In this document: piece by piece, positions 25,451 to 35,296 of the stretch
How positions within the stretch are numbered: position 1 is the stretch's first letter
Layout: the number at the start of each line of letters is the position of its first letter
The notes under the pieces: model-generated
What the model was told of the DNA's origin: nothing
The model's database searches: none
Seen by the model: only the letters and a program-made list of their open reading frames with translations
Assembly: GCF_007991655.1 (NCBI RefSeq)
Contig: NZ_BJYT01000015.1
Span: forward strand, 1-64,000
Length of the DNA stretch: 64,000 nucleotides
Source of the DNA: Segetibacter aerophilus
GTDB taxonomy: Bacteria; Bacteroidota; Bacteroidia; Chitinophagales; Chitinophagaceae
Direction: 5' to 3'
Translations under genes and position numbers: made by a program

Positions 25451-26860
25451 CTACCACTCCCTGGCCACATCCCAATTTTCAAATTCTTTAGCTACCTCAG
25501 TTAGAAAGCTTGCTCCAACACTTCCATCAACTACCCTATGGTCGTAGCTCAACGACAAGTACATCATGTGCCTGATACCTATAGCATCACCTTCACTTGT
25601 CTCGATTACCATTGGACGTTTTTTAATAGCTCCAACAGCAAGAATGGCGACCTGCGGCTGGTTAATAATCGGTGTTCCCATCAAGCTTCCAAAAGTGCCA
25701 ACATTCGTAATGGTAAAAGTGCCTGCATTTGTATCATCAGGTTTTAGCCTGTTGGTTCTTGCAGCGTCTGCAAGGCTGTTCACGGATTTAGAAAGGCCCA
25801 CCAGGTTAAGATGATCTGCATTCCTTATTACTGGAACAATTAGGTTGCCCGATGGAAGGGCAGTGGCCATTCCAATATTGATGTCTTTTTTTAAAATTAT
25901 CCTGTCACCTTCTACTGAGCAATTGATATATGGGTAGCGTTTTATCACCTTTGTTACACAAGCAATAAACATAGGCGTAAACGTTAGTTTTACCCCTTCC
26001 TGTTTCTCGAATTGTTTTTTAACCCGCTCGCGCCACATCACCATATTGGTTACATCAGCCTCCGAGAAGCTTGTCACATGTGGACTAGTCTGCTTACTGT
26101 TAACCATGTGTTTGGCTATCATCTTCCGCATGCGGTCCATCTCTATAATCTCTACGTTACCTGTTGGTGCAGAAAACGATTGGGCAATCTCTTCAACTGG
26201 CATCTCATCCGACTGTTTTTTAGCAGGCTCTGACTTTGGTTCATCCACCGGTTTGATGGGTGCAATTGGCTGAGATGGCTTGCCGTCTTTTTTTGCGGCT
26301 ACATACTGCAAAATATCTTTTTTCGTCACCCTTCCCTCATTGCCTGTACCCGGAATATTTTCCAACTCTGTCATTGCAATTCCTTCGCTATTGGCAATGT
26401 TTAAAACCAATGGAGAGTAAAACTTATTATTGCCTTGTCCGGAGCTGCTGGTATTTGTAGTTAAATGTGGTAAGAATGGAACAGGCTCTTCAAAGGTGTC
26501 ATCGTCCTCGCGTTCTACCGCATGTTCGTGAGTGAATGGTTCAAGGGGTTCATTTGTTTCGGCAATTACTTCGATCTCCGAATTTGCTTCTAACATTTCT
26601 GCAGTGTCGGTTGCATTGCCTGTTGTTTCGATGCGGGCAATTACCGTTCCTATTGGTACCACTTCATTTTCATTAAATAAGATTTCTGTAAGCACCCCTT
26701 CAGACGTCGATGGAACTTCACTATCAACTTTATCCGTTGCAATTTCTAACAAAGTTTCGTCCATCTTTACAGTTTCGCCAACCTTCTTCGTCCACTTTAA
26801 AACAGTGGCCTCCATTATGCTCTCTCCCAGTTTTGGCATTACTAAATCAACTATAGCCAT
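25451..26860 (-). CDS. 2-oxo acid dehydrogenase E2 component (dihydrolipoamide acyltransferase)
   Basis: 469 aa. Domains in order: N-terminal lipoyl domain with the lipoylated lysine in EIATDKVDSEV (about K45); an acidic linker; the E1/E3-binding domain around residues 145-185 (FYSPLVLNIANSEGI to VTKKDILQYV); a Pro/Lys-rich linker; and the catalytic domain with the active-site motif SYDHRVVDGSVG. It transfers an acyl group from lipoate to CoA in a pyruvate, branched-chain or 2-oxoglutarate-type complex. The length and motifs fit the branched-chain/pyruvate group better than SucB. No E1 or E3 gene is adjacent, so the complex cannot be settled. It is transcribed alone. Confidence 0.92.
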   Translation of the reverse strand: MAIVDLVMPKLGESIMEATVLKWTKKVGETVKMDETLLEIATDKVDSEVPSTSEGVLTEILFNENEVVPIGTVIARIETTGNATDTAEMLEANSEIEVIAETNEPLEPFTHEHAVEREDDDTFEEPVPFLPHLTTNTSSSGQGNNKFYSPLVLNIANSEGIAMTELENIPGTGNEGRVTKKDILQYVAAKKDGKPSQPIAPIKPVDEPKSEPAKKQSDEMPVEEIAQSFSAPTGNVEIIEMDRMRKMIAKHMVNSKQTSPHVTSFSEADVTNMVMWRERVKKQFEKQEGVKLTFTPMFIACVTKVIKRYPYINCSVEGDRIILKKDINIGMATALPSGNLIVPVIRNADHLNLVGLSKSVNSLADAARTNRLKPDDTNAGTFTITNVGTFGSLMGTPIINQPQVAILAVGAIKKRPMVIETSEGDAIGIRHMMYLSLSYDHRVVDGSVGASFLTEVAKEFENWDVAREW

Positions 26861-26921
26861 ATCAAATATTTTGTTTTGTGATGAAAGAATTTTTGGTCCC
26901 GGCTTTATTCTTTCAATCGTT

Positions 26922-26945
26922 CATCGTTGCGTCGCACACTTGTAC
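26922..26945 (-). repeat. Dispersed 24-bp repeat, copy 6 (consensus TGCGACGCA subtype)
   Basis: On the minus strand it begins GTACAAGTG, carries TGCGACGCAAC and ends GATG, the full consensus of this subtype. It lies upstream of the E2 gene. Confidence 0.75.
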
Positions 26946-27109
26946 TTTCGTTGTTGTTCAACTAAAATTATCAGGAGTGCTACCCGTTACTGCAAAGATG
27001 TTTTATTTAAAGGAGATAACAAAAGAAGCACGTTCTCATCAACATCGGTATTGATGAAGGAGGTAAACTATTACAGATGACAACAAAATATCAGCAGAGT
27101 TGCCTTATT

Positions 27110-28093
27110 TTATTTTATCGATTTATTGGTAAAAGCTTCTAATAACGTCATAACCTCCACACCCTCGTCGGCACTTGAGGGGTTTTCTCCTTCACCCAAA
27201 AAATACTGCACTACTTTTTCGATCATAGGTTGTTGTACATGTTGCAATTTATCAAGTGTTATTTTTGTGAACTTGCCATCTATTACAAGCGTTATTTCAG
27301 GTTCACCGAAAATGCTTACACTTATTTTTCCCTTAGAGCCAACAAACTCGCACTTGTCTACAGCTTCTTCCTTTGGTACATTAAAACACCACAGCCCCTG
27401 AAATATTACCCCGCTTTCAAATAAAATATTTCCGCTGACGATATCATCAGCATAGTAGGCCCGTCCTTGGTTTGCAGAATATCCAGATGCATTTTTGATT
27501 TTGCCAAAATAGTACAGCATCAGGTCTAACTGGTGCGGTGCAAGGTCATGAAACAATCCGCCACCGGCAAGAGCAGGATCGACGCGCCATTGAACTTTTG
27601 GTAGTTGAAGATCTTCATTTGACAGCGGTACCTGCAAGAATTTTAGATTTATGTACCTTATTTCGCCTATTATGTCAGACTCTAAAAGTTCTTTTAGTTT
27701 GATAAATAGCGGCTGGGCGCGTCTATAATGAGCTACGCTTACTTTGTTGTTTTTTGCTACATCTGCTATTCTTTTTGCAGAAGCTGCATCAACCGCCATT
27801 GGTTTTTCTATGTAGACAGGCTTGCCTGCATTTATAGCCGCGATGGCATACTCCTCATGTTGAAGCGGCGGCGTGGCTACATAAATCGCGTTGATTTCAG
27901 GATCATTAATCAATTCGAATGCGTCAGTATACCACTTAGGAACATTATGCTTTTTTGCATAATCCTTTACTTTTTCTTCATTCCTGCGCATGACCGCCAG
28001 AAGTTTCGAATTCGGAACCTTATTAAATGCAGGGCCACTCTTCACCTCTGTAACATCTCCACACCCAATAATTCCCCATTGTACTGTCTCCAT
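27110..28093 (-). CDS. Gfo/Idh/MocA family oxidoreductase
   Basis: ATG at 28093, 327 aa. The NAD(P)-binding motif is WGIIGCGDVTE at the N-terminus, and the family signature EKPMAVDAASAKRI carries the conserved EKP lysine near residue 94. The C-terminal alpha/beta domain has GGGLFHDLAPHQLDLMLYYFG with the conserved D and H. Members oxidise or reduce sugars, inositols and related compounds; the substrate is unknown. It is separate from the glycosyltransferase clusters and flanked by a long divergent region in front of a secreted protein gene. Confidence 0.9.
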   Translation of the reverse strand: METVQWGIIGCGDVTEVKSGPAFNKVPNSKLLAVMRRNEEKVKDYAKKHNVPKWYTDAFELINDPEINAIYVATPPLQHEEYAIAAINAGKPVYIEKPMAVDAASAKRIADVAKNNKVSVAHYRRAQPLFIKLKELLESDIIGEIRYINLKFLQVPLSNEDLQLPKVQWRVDPALAGGGLFHDLAPHQLDLMLYYFGKIKNASGYSANQGRAYYADDIVSGNILFESGVIFQGLWCFNVPKEEAVDKCEFVGSKGKISVSIFGEPEITLVIDGKFTKITLDKLQHVQQPMIEKVVQYFLGEGENPSSADEGVEVMTLLEAFTNKSIK

Positions 28094-28288
28094 AATCGTT
28101 TTTTTATTCTTGTAAATGTTAGCAACGCATCGGCCCCTTTAACGTCCAATTTCTTCAAGATCTTTTAATCTAAAAAACTACACCAACTAACAATCCTATA
28201 AAAGAAAGGTTGCTTGTCGTATTTGAAAAAATTCAAGCGGAACCTTGCCAGTTACAGCTTTACCTAAAAGTTTTTATTGTGACCTATT

Positions 28289-28301
28289 AAGGTTAAACCT
28301 T
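28289..28301. promoter_or_regulatory. 13-bp palindrome (AAGGTT-A-AACCTT)
   Basis: A perfect 6-bp inverted repeat around one central base, in the divergent region between the oxidoreductase gene and the secreted protein gene. It could be an operator site; no regulator is known. Confidence 0.25.
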
Positions 28302-28380
28302 GCTTGAGCATAATAACCTGATGTTTTCTTCGTTTGACGTGCATCATCTATAAATGTTCTTGTTAAGACAATACTTCTAT

Positions 28381-29922
28381 ATGCGATTAATTTTTACGTA
28401 TTTCCTTCTACTCCTAGTTACAATTTCAAAAGCACAAATAGGAGTAGGGACAACTTCTCCAAATTCTACGCTTGATGTGAGGGGTTCGCTTTCTTTAAAT
28501 CAACGATCGTTTTCTGCTTCGACTACTGCAGCTTCTACTGATAATGGGCTGGTTTTTACCGGCACTTCAGCCGCTACGCTTACTCTACCTGATGCTACAA
28601 CTTGCACTGGTCGGGTGTACACCATAAAAAATACAAGCGCTACTTTGCCGGTACCTGTACTTACGATTGCAACTACTTCTTCACAAACTATTGATGGTTC
28701 CTCCATTTACCTCCTTGATGAAGCACAAAAATCTGTTACACTTACCAGCAGCGGAACGGGGTGGAATGTAACTAGCGTTGCAGCAATTAATAAAACAAGG
28801 GCAAACTATGTAATTGTAAAATCTTCAGCAGATTTTCCGGCTCCTGTTGCAGGAGTAGTCACATTAGCGGCTAACACCATTTATGAGATTAATGGTACAA
28901 TTACTATGACGAACAAAATAAACTTAAACGGGTGTTACCTGATGGGGGAAGATGCGAACACCGATAAAATAATTTACACTCCCGGAAGCGGCGAGTTATT
29001 TACCGGAAGCAAGGGCGGAACTATAAAAGTGCTTACACTCGCCGCAATTACTTCGGGTTCAAAACTGTTTAATCTTACTCTTGCTTCGAGCGAAAACCTT
29101 ATTGTTCGTGATGCGAATATTGTCAACTGTAAAGATGTAGGTTTAGTAAGTGGGGCAAACATCTGTTTTTTTAGTGTCGTTAATTACGCGGGTAATTTGA
29201 ATGGCATTACTTATCAAAACATTACTTCACTGTTACTTGATAATACCGCCTGGTTTTCTACTAATAGCAATACGTTCGAAAAATTAGTAGGCACTTTTGA
29301 GATCATAGAAAAGTTAGGCGGCCTAAGCCAGGCTTCTGCTACGTTGTCTGCAGTAAGTTTGGATATAACCGGAATTACATCAATTACCGAAGCAGGCAAT
29401 TTAAAAAACACAGGTTTCACCGGTACAGGAACAAAGGTTAATGGCACATTTTCAAAAAAATGGGAAGTTGAAGCTCCTGGCTTAAGTACCGAAAAGGATG
29501 CGGTTGCTACCGGAAGCTTATATGTCTCTGCCAGCGGCTTAACAGATATTATCTCCATGAACGTTCCGGTAAAAATAGCAGGTACTACATCTGCCTCAGA
29601 TCTGGTGAGATTTACCTCTCCGGCAAATAATCGTCTGATGTATGATGGAACTAAGACAAGAACTTTTACAGTCAGTTCTTATATGTCGGTACTAGGAGCA
29701 AGTGGCACCTATACCTACTCTTTTTATATTTATAAAAACGGAGTGAAAGTTCCGAGTTCAAAACAGCTGACAAGTGTTCGATCTTCACAAGGAGACATCC
29801 AATCGGTAACACTTGGCTGCACAGTTTCTCTGGCACCAAATGATTACATAGAGGTATGGGCTGAAAACAATGAAACAAATACGGATGTAACGGCACAAAC
29901 TCTAACACTTATAGTAAAGTAG
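28381..29922 (+). CDS. Exported protein, surface/adhesin-like, unknown function
   Basis: ATG at 28381 is chosen, because MRLIFTYFLLLLVTISKAQ is a clean signal peptide with cleavage before Q; an upstream TTG adds nine residues. The mature protein opens with IGVGTTSPNSTLDVRGSLSL, a motif frequent at the start of Bacteroidota surface proteins with tail-fibre-like beta structure. The rest is rich in T, S, A, G and N, with a region (KINLNGCYLMGEDANTDKI...) that may form beta-helix turns. The end (IEVWAENNETNTDV...LTLIVK) is a small beta-domain, and no T9SS sorting domain is seen. It lies 69 nt before a T9SS-sorted protein on the same strand and may be expressed with it. Confidence 0.65.
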   Translation: MRLIFTYFLLLLVTISKAQIGVGTTSPNSTLDVRGSLSLNQRSFSASTTAASTDNGLVFTGTSAATLTLPDATTCTGRVYTIKNTSATLPVPVLTIATTSSQTIDGSSIYLLDEAQKSVTLTSSGTGWNVTSVAAINKTRANYVIVKSSADFPAPVAGVVTLAANTIYEINGTITMTNKINLNGCYLMGEDANTDKIIYTPGSGELFTGSKGGTIKVLTLAAITSGSKLFNLTLASSENLIVRDANIVNCKDVGLVSGANICFFSVVNYAGNLNGITYQNITSLLLDNTAWFSTNSNTFEKLVGTFEIIEKLGGLSQASATLSAVSLDITGITSITEAGNLKNTGFTGTGTKVNGTFSKKWEVEAPGLSTEKDAVATGSLYVSASGLTDIISMNVPVKIAGTTSASDLVRFTSPANNRLMYDGTKTRTFTVSSYMSVLGASGTYTYSFYIYKNGVKVPSSKQLTSVRSSQGDIQSVTLGCTVSLAPNDYIEVWAENNETNTDVTAQTLTLIVK

Positions 29923-29991
29923 GCAATGCTTTTAGGGCATTCATTGTAGAATTAGTTGCGGAATGGAAACGATAGAAAAATCACTTAAAGA

Positions 29992-32457
29992 ATGAGATTT
30001 TTAAAAAATATACTAGTTGCATTTACTGTGTTTTTTGCCTCGGACACCGAGACATTTGCTCAAACTATTTTTTTTAACAATGGTACTTTAAAGGTTAGCG
30101 GCAATACAGACACCTTGTATATTTCATCTGATTTTACAAACAGCGACTCTGCTATATTAACAAATAGCGGAGCTCTTTACGTTAAAGGCAACATCATAAA
30201 TAACCAGACAAGTTTCGCGGCAGGAACTACCGGACGGCTTTACCTCACCGGTAGTAGTGCCCAATCGATTTCAGGTTTGAACCCTTTTAATACCTATGAT
30301 CTTATTGCCAATAATGCTTTTGGCGTCTCACTAAACAAGAATTTTATAGTAAGTAACAACCTTACTGTTTCGTCAGGATCGTTAGATGTGCTTGCAAACA
30401 CTTTAAAGGTCGGGGGAGCCATAGTAAGTGCAGGATCAGTAATTGCAGCCAATGGAAGTATAGAATTGAATGGTACGGCAGCGCAAATAATACCTGCCGG
30501 TACATTCTCATCAAACACAGTTGCCAACTTAATAATAAACAACAATGCGGGAGCAAGCTTAGCTGGCCCATTAAATTTAACCAATGCTTTATCTCTTACA
30601 AATGGCGCCCTGACTTCAGGTGGCTATCTTACTTTAAAATCAACCCCGACGTCAACTGCCCGTGTAGCAACCATTACTTCCAATGCTGCAACGCCTGTAA
30701 TTGGCAATGTAACGGTTGAGCATTTTATTACAGCCAAAAGGTCTTACCGTTTTCTTGCTTCACCCGTGAGTACGACTGGCAGTTTAAAAGCGAACTGGAT
30801 GGAAAATACTAACAACTCAAACATTGGAGTAAATAGCAATCCTGTGCCAGGATACGGCATTCAAATTACAGGTAAAGATGGGAATGGAAATGGCTTTGAT
30901 GCTACCACTACCAACAATCCGTCTATGTTTACGTTTGACGAACAAGGGCAAGCATGGAGCGCGGTAACAAGTACCGGAATTTTGTTAAACCCGGGAGTCG
31001 GCTATAGAACTTTCGTTCGTGGAAACAGGAACACTGATCTGTCTCAAAACACGCCAGAACCTTCTACAACAACTCTTCGAACCACAGGTACCCTTCTTAC
31101 AGGCACAGTTACAATAACAAAAGCGGGAGGAGGTGGCACTGCTAACACCGGCGCAATATCTTCGAAAAATACTGAATACAGTTTCATTGGCAACCCTTAC
31201 GCGTCTCCGGTGGACTGGCAGACAGTAACTAAGAAGGATATTTTTTCTACAATATATATTTACGATCCAACTATTTCTGGCTCTAATGGTCGTGGAGCTT
31301 ATGTAACCTATAATGCGGCATTAAACGCCAATAATAACAGTGCATCTTCTATTGACAACAACATACAAGCAGGACAGGGGTTTATAGTAAGAACGACAGG
31401 TCCAAACCCAACCATTACTTTTAAAGAAACTGATAAGGTAGGCGCGCGGAGAAACGTGTTCAGGTCAACGTCGGAAACGCCTCATGTGTCTGTCATGCTG
31501 TTATTGCCATCCTCAACAAAGGCGGCAGACGGAGTGGAAGCTTACTTTGACGATCGTTTTAATAATTCTTTACAGGACGAGGACTCTTACAAGATTTCTA
31601 ATCCTGATGAAAACCTGGCTATCTATCGCGACAGCCAATATTTGTCGTTGGAAGGAAGAAAGCCAATCCATAGTGCTGATACCTTATTCTTGAGAATCTG
31701 GCAGTTATTAAAAAAAGACTATACGCTGCAAATCCAGGTTCGACAGCTAGACCAGGTTGAAGTTTGGTTGAGGGATAACTGGCTCAACTCTACTACAAGA
31801 CTGATTAATGAAACCATTACAATGGTTCCTTTTTCAGTTACCGCGGATAGCAGTTCCTATTCTGCAAACCGTTTTTCTATCGTTTTTCAAAAGTTCACGA
31901 CTTTACCTGTCGAATTAAAAAGTGTAAAGGCTTTCGAAAGAAATAATAGTATTCAAGTAGAATGGACCGCTCCTTCAGAAATAAACATCGAGCGATATGA
32001 AGTAGAGAGATCCCGGAATGCGCGCGACTTTGAGAAGATAGGAACAGTAAAATCAAAAAACGGTAGCGATATTCTCAATTCCTACTTATGGCCCGATAAC
32101 AGTTATTACAATGGTGACAATTTTTACCGCATTCGTACTGTTGCCCGTTCGGGAGAAGTAAAATATAGTCAAGTAGTATCGGTGAGTATTGAGAAAAGTA
32201 AGGGTAGTATTAGCTTATATCCTAACCCCATTATTGGCACAACCGTACGTCTTGGATTTAAAAATAAATTGTTAGGAACTTACCGGGTAAGAATAATTGA
32301 TGCGTTGGGGCAGGAGAAATATACAACGTCAGTTAAGCATAATAGTACGACAGAAGAACATATCTTCAAGCTGAAAAATGCATTAACGCCCGGAGTATAT
32401 CAATTGCAAGTTTTAATGAAACAGCAAGTTCAAAATATTTCACTGATAGCGGAATAA
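29992..32457 (+). CDS. Exported multidomain surface protein with T9SS type A sorting domain
   Basis: ATG at 29992, 821 aa. A signal peptide (MRFLKNILVAFTVFFASDTETFAQ) is followed by ~200 residues of repetitive beta structure with recurring NSGALYVKGN, SGSLDVLANTL and NGSIELNGTA blocks that suggest a beta-solenoid. A middle region has YSFIGNPYASPVDWQTV, common in large Bacteroidota surface proteins, then a fibronectin-III-like domain (LPVELKSVKAFERNNSIQVEW...). The C-terminus (SISLYPNPIIGTTVRL to NISLIAE) is a T9SS sorting domain. It is probably an adhesin or matrix protein on the cell surface. It lies just downstream of another exported protein. Confidence 0.82.
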   Translation: MRFLKNILVAFTVFFASDTETFAQTIFFNNGTLKVSGNTDTLYISSDFTNSDSAILTNSGALYVKGNIINNQTSFAAGTTGRLYLTGSSAQSISGLNPFNTYDLIANNAFGVSLNKNFIVSNNLTVSSGSLDVLANTLKVGGAIVSAGSVIAANGSIELNGTAAQIIPAGTFSSNTVANLIINNNAGASLAGPLNLTNALSLTNGALTSGGYLTLKSTPTSTARVATITSNAATPVIGNVTVEHFITAKRSYRFLASPVSTTGSLKANWMENTNNSNIGVNSNPVPGYGIQITGKDGNGNGFDATTTNNPSMFTFDEQGQAWSAVTSTGILLNPGVGYRTFVRGNRNTDLSQNTPEPSTTTLRTTGTLLTGTVTITKAGGGGTANTGAISSKNTEYSFIGNPYASPVDWQTVTKKDIFSTIYIYDPTISGSNGRGAYVTYNAALNANNNSASSIDNNIQAGQGFIVRTTGPNPTITFKETDKVGARRNVFRSTSETPHVSVMLLLPSSTKAADGVEAYFDDRFNNSLQDEDSYKISNPDENLAIYRDSQYLSLEGRKPIHSADTLFLRIWQLLKKDYTLQIQVRQLDQVEVWLRDNWLNSTTRLINETITMVPFSVTADSSSYSANRFSIVFQKFTTLPVELKSVKAFERNNSIQVEWTAPSEINIERYEVERSRNARDFEKIGTVKSKNGSDILNSYLWPDNSYYNGDNFYRIRTVARSGEVKYSQVVSVSIEKSKGSISLYPNPIIGTTVRLGFKNKLLGTYRVRIIDALGQEKYTTSVKHNSTTEEHIFKLKNALTPGVYQLQVLMKQQVQNISLIAE

Positions 32458-32511
32458 ATGACTGTTTCTATAGTTGGAGGATGAGACATTAACCCGAGGC
32501 GTCAACCTACT

Positions 32512-34518
32512 TTAATTGCCCGCGTCTCTTCTTTCGAAAACCATTGCACCGCTTTTGCCAAATAGTCGGAGAGCAAGTTCTTTTCCTACACCTTCGGCAT
32601 TTTTAAAGAGCATTCTTTCATTTAAAACCATCGGTAAGTTCGAACCACTTTTCACACTTACGGTTGCTTCGTATTGATCTCCTTTCTTTACAAAGGATAC
32701 TTGGGCTATCGGTGTATTGCCATCGGCTTCGTTGACCCAATTTACTTTACAACGCTTTAATTCTTTTACTGCCGTATTTGTGTTTTCGTCAATAACGCCA
32801 CTTGTAACCAGTTTCATCGGAATGGTAATCCCTGAGAAGGGAAGCAGTTGGGGATATTCTTCGTATAGAGCATTAGCATAGAAGTTCTGATCCCTGTCGT
32901 TGCCGTCGTCTTTATAGCCTTTTGCCAGCCCTTCGTATAGCCTTCCCAAAAACAATCTTTCATGGGCAGTATCTAAAAGCACTTCTTTAACCATTTGCTT
33001 ATAACCGTCGAATGCTTTGTCCTCGTCCCCGTTCATCCATTGCATTTGATAGGTGAACAGTTTAAAATAGCGCTGTAAGTTTTTTCGGTTATCTGTTTGT
33101 TGGTAATTCTCATACTTTTTTACAAAGTACGACGGACTAAAGTCTTTTATGAGGTAAAAGGCTTCGTCGAATGTGGTCGTGCTTTCGCCGCAAAAAAGGT
33201 CGTACACAGTCCTGTTTCTTTCAGGGTTTGCAGCCATTTGATTAATAACGACATATTGCAAAAGCATTTTGCCAAACTTTAAAGCGGCGATATCATACAA
33301 AGCAGATGGAGAGTACCACCAGCCTTTGTTCTCGAACTTAACCAGAGCAATCTTCCGTTCATTCAATTGCAGCTTTAATAGGTTGATTGTAAAGTCGTAT
33401 TGGCTCTGAGTCAGAGTTGTTCCAATATGGATCTCTTTAAAGTCTGCAGCTTTCTGGATGGTATATTCTGCACTGTCTAACTGGCCGTCGTACATATAAC
33501 TTCTGGCAAGCGCAATATTGTACCATCCGAAGCCTGGTGTAGATCCCGAATTTATAATCGCCTCTTTACATAAAGCCATTGCGTCTTTTGTTCGGCCTGA
33601 ATACACATTCAGCATCGGAACAAAATAAAACGGCTCTTTTAAAATCTTTTGCTGGTACTTGTACTTGTCCCTGTTCAGGTATTCCAAGGCGACCGCAAAT
33701 TCGCCCAGTTCGTGCTTTTCGTTCCCGTAGTTGTTCCAGGAAACCGCTCCGTTTTGGGCTAACCTTTGGTAATAATACTCGCTGCTGTCATAGTTTTTGT
33801 TGTAGCAGTGCAATAATGCGAGGTAATGATATACTCCCATTCTATCGCTCTCGGCCTGACCAGGACCAAACCACATGTCGTTTTTGGTTTTATTAACGTC
33901 AATTTTTTCTAGAGCGTAGTAACAATATTCGAAAGCGGCTTTTTCATTTTCTTCAACGGAATTTTTTAAAAATGAAAATTTTTCCGAGGTAAAAAATCTA
34001 TTGCGGTGATAAGTCCAGGCTCTTGTTGTATTTGATCCCAAATGATCTTTTGGGAAATTGTAACCTGAGAAAACGTTCAACACCCAAATTACACTGTCGG
34101 GCATTTCAATGTTATCATAACACTCTTTGAGGGTATTTGTAATCTGCAAAAAGTCCACATATTTGTTCATTGACTGCATGTAGTTCTGAGGCGAGTTGAA
34201 GATGCCTTTTAGATCTTTGCCATAATCTTTTTGCAATAAAACAAAAGCCTTCTTTAGAGATGGGATAGAATTTTTGAAGCCAAGGTAGTCGCTGCTTTTA
34301 TCAGATTTATAAATCCCCTCAAACATATAGCCAACGTAATAAGTACTATCCAGCCGAATAAACTCGCGGCTCCTCGGAAGCGCATCTTTGTCCAATGGAT
34401 TTACTCCGATTCGTTTTGCATCAATTTCATAACGGGCAGTAGGATTGCCTTGTGAAAAGGAAAGGGTCGTAGTAGAAATTAATATTACAAAGGACAAAAT
34501 CCGATAGATCATTTTCAT
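32512..34518 (-). CDS. Exported TPR-like repeat protein, unknown function
   Basis: ATG at 34518, 668 aa, with signal peptide MKMIYRILSFVILISTTTLSFSQ. The mature part is mainly helical with tetratricopeptide-like pairs, e.g. MGVYHYLALLHCYNKNYDSSEYYYQRLAQ, FGWYNIALARSYMYDGQLDSAEYTIQKA and LGRLYEGLAKGYKDDGN. The last ~100 residues look like a beta domain (AQVSFVKKGDQYEATVSVKSG). No catalytic motif is recognised. It would act in the periplasm or at the outer membrane, perhaps as a scaffold. It is transcribed alone, convergent with the T9SS protein gene. Confidence 0.65.
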   Translation of the reverse strand: MKMIYRILSFVILISTTTLSFSQGNPTARYEIDAKRIGVNPLDKDALPRSREFIRLDSTYYVGYMFEGIYKSDKSSDYLGFKNSIPSLKKAFVLLQKDYGKDLKGIFNSPQNYMQSMNKYVDFLQITNTLKECYDNIEMPDSVIWVLNVFSGYNFPKDHLGSNTTRAWTYHRNRFFTSEKFSFLKNSVEENEKAAFEYCYYALEKIDVNKTKNDMWFGPGQAESDRMGVYHYLALLHCYNKNYDSSEYYYQRLAQNGAVSWNNYGNEKHELGEFAVALEYLNRDKYKYQQKILKEPFYFVPMLNVYSGRTKDAMALCKEAIINSGSTPGFGWYNIALARSYMYDGQLDSAEYTIQKAADFKEIHIGTTLTQSQYDFTINLLKLQLNERKIALVKFENKGWWYSPSALYDIAALKFGKMLLQYVVINQMAANPERNRTVYDLFCGESTTTFDEAFYLIKDFSPSYFVKKYENYQQTDNRKNLQRYFKLFTYQMQWMNGDEDKAFDGYKQMVKEVLLDTAHERLFLGRLYEGLAKGYKDDGNDRDQNFYANALYEEYPQLLPFSGITIPMKLVTSGVIDENTNTAVKELKRCKVNWVNEADGNTPIAQVSFVKKGDQYEATVSVKSGSNLPMVLNERMLFKNAEGVGKELALRLFGKSGAMVFERRDAGN

Positions 34519-34582
34519 TTTTTTAATTCAGGTCTCACTCATGCACGTGCAAAAAGAACAGCGCGGAGCTATTTTCAACTTA

Positions 34583-34969
34583 TCAACTTTTTAGTGCAAA
34601 TGCATCAACCAAGACTAGTCCTGGTATTTGTTTAAAATCCTTACTATTGTGACTAAGTAAAGTATGATTGTTTATCAGGGCAGTAGCAGCAATGATGGCG
34701 TCAGGAGTCTTTATTTTGAATTGTTGCCTTAACTCAATTGTTTTTAAAATAATAGGTTCATCTAAAGGATAAACAAAGGCATTATTAATAAAGAGGGATA
34801 GTTTGTCTGATTGTTTTTGAGTAATTCCTAGCCAACCTAGTATTTCGATTCTTGAAACAACAGAAACAACAGGAACTAAATCATCTATAAAAGTTGTTGC
34901 CGCAGGAGGTAGCTTATTACCGAGGTAATCTATTACGACATTAGAGTCCATCAGATACTTGTGTCCCAT
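34583..34969 (-). CDS. PIN-domain ribonuclease toxin (VapC-like)
   Basis: ATG at 34969, 128 aa. The PIN-domain acidic residues are visible: D8 in LMDSNVVIDYL, E42 in SRIEILGW, D90 in KTPDAIIAATA, and a fourth near D111 in HNSKDF. These bind Mg2+/Mn2+ in a ribonuclease active site. The upstream gene, overlapping by 19 bp, encodes a small acidic protein of antitoxin size, so this is a type II toxin-antitoxin pair. Target RNA unknown; VapC toxins often cut tRNA or rRNA. Confidence 0.85.
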   Translation of the reverse strand: MGHKYLMDSNVVIDYLGNKLPPAATTFIDDLVPVVSVVSRIEILGWLGITQKQSDKLSLFINNAFVYPLDEPIILKTIELRQQFKIKTPDAIIAATALINNHTLLSHNSKDFKQIPGLVLVDAFALKS

Positions 34970-35181
34970 TCTTCTCTTGATTGTTTTACATATTCCTGAA
35001 GTTGTTCTGCTTCTTCAGAGGTCAGTATACCTTTATATGACGACATTGTTTTCGGTAAAAGTGTACTCTCAGAAAGCTCCTCCACTGCATACATCAGTAC
35101 TTCTATTTTTTTTCCAATGTAGCTGTCTGGAATGGCCAAGAGAACATTATTATTAGCAGGAGTAATGATTGTCTTTGTCAT
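34951..35181 (-). CDS. Antitoxin of the PIN toxin pair
   Basis: ATG at 35181, 76 aa. The N-terminal ~40 residues (ITPANNNVLLAIPDSYIGKKIEVLMYAVEEL) look like an AbrB/DUF2281-type strand-rich DNA-binding segment. The C-terminal half (SYKGILTSEEAEQLQEYVKQSREEWD) is a helix that would wrap around and block the toxin active site. It is upstream of and overlaps the toxin gene, the standard order, and probably represses their shared promoter. A dispersed-repeat copy lies just upstream (35234-35257). Confidence 0.8.
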   Translation of the reverse strand: MTKTIITPANNNVLLAIPDSYIGKKIEVLMYAVEELSESTLLPKTMSSYKGILTSEEAEQLQEYVKQSREEWDTSI

Positions 35182-35233
35182 ATGTTAGAATTAAACTTGG
35201 ATAGAGTATTTTTTTTGAATAAAGTTACAAACA

Positions 35234-35257
35234 GTTCAGGGGTGCGACGCAACAAAA
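35234..35257 (+). repeat. Dispersed 24-bp repeat, copy 7 (TGCGACGCA subtype)
   Basis: Core TGCGACGCAAC with a diverged left arm (GTTCAGGGG). It lies in the 115-bp gap between the antitoxin start and the MoxR stop. Confidence 0.6.
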
Positions 35258-35296
35258 GCACAATAGAAGTTCTATGGTCAGAACAACAAATTCAAT

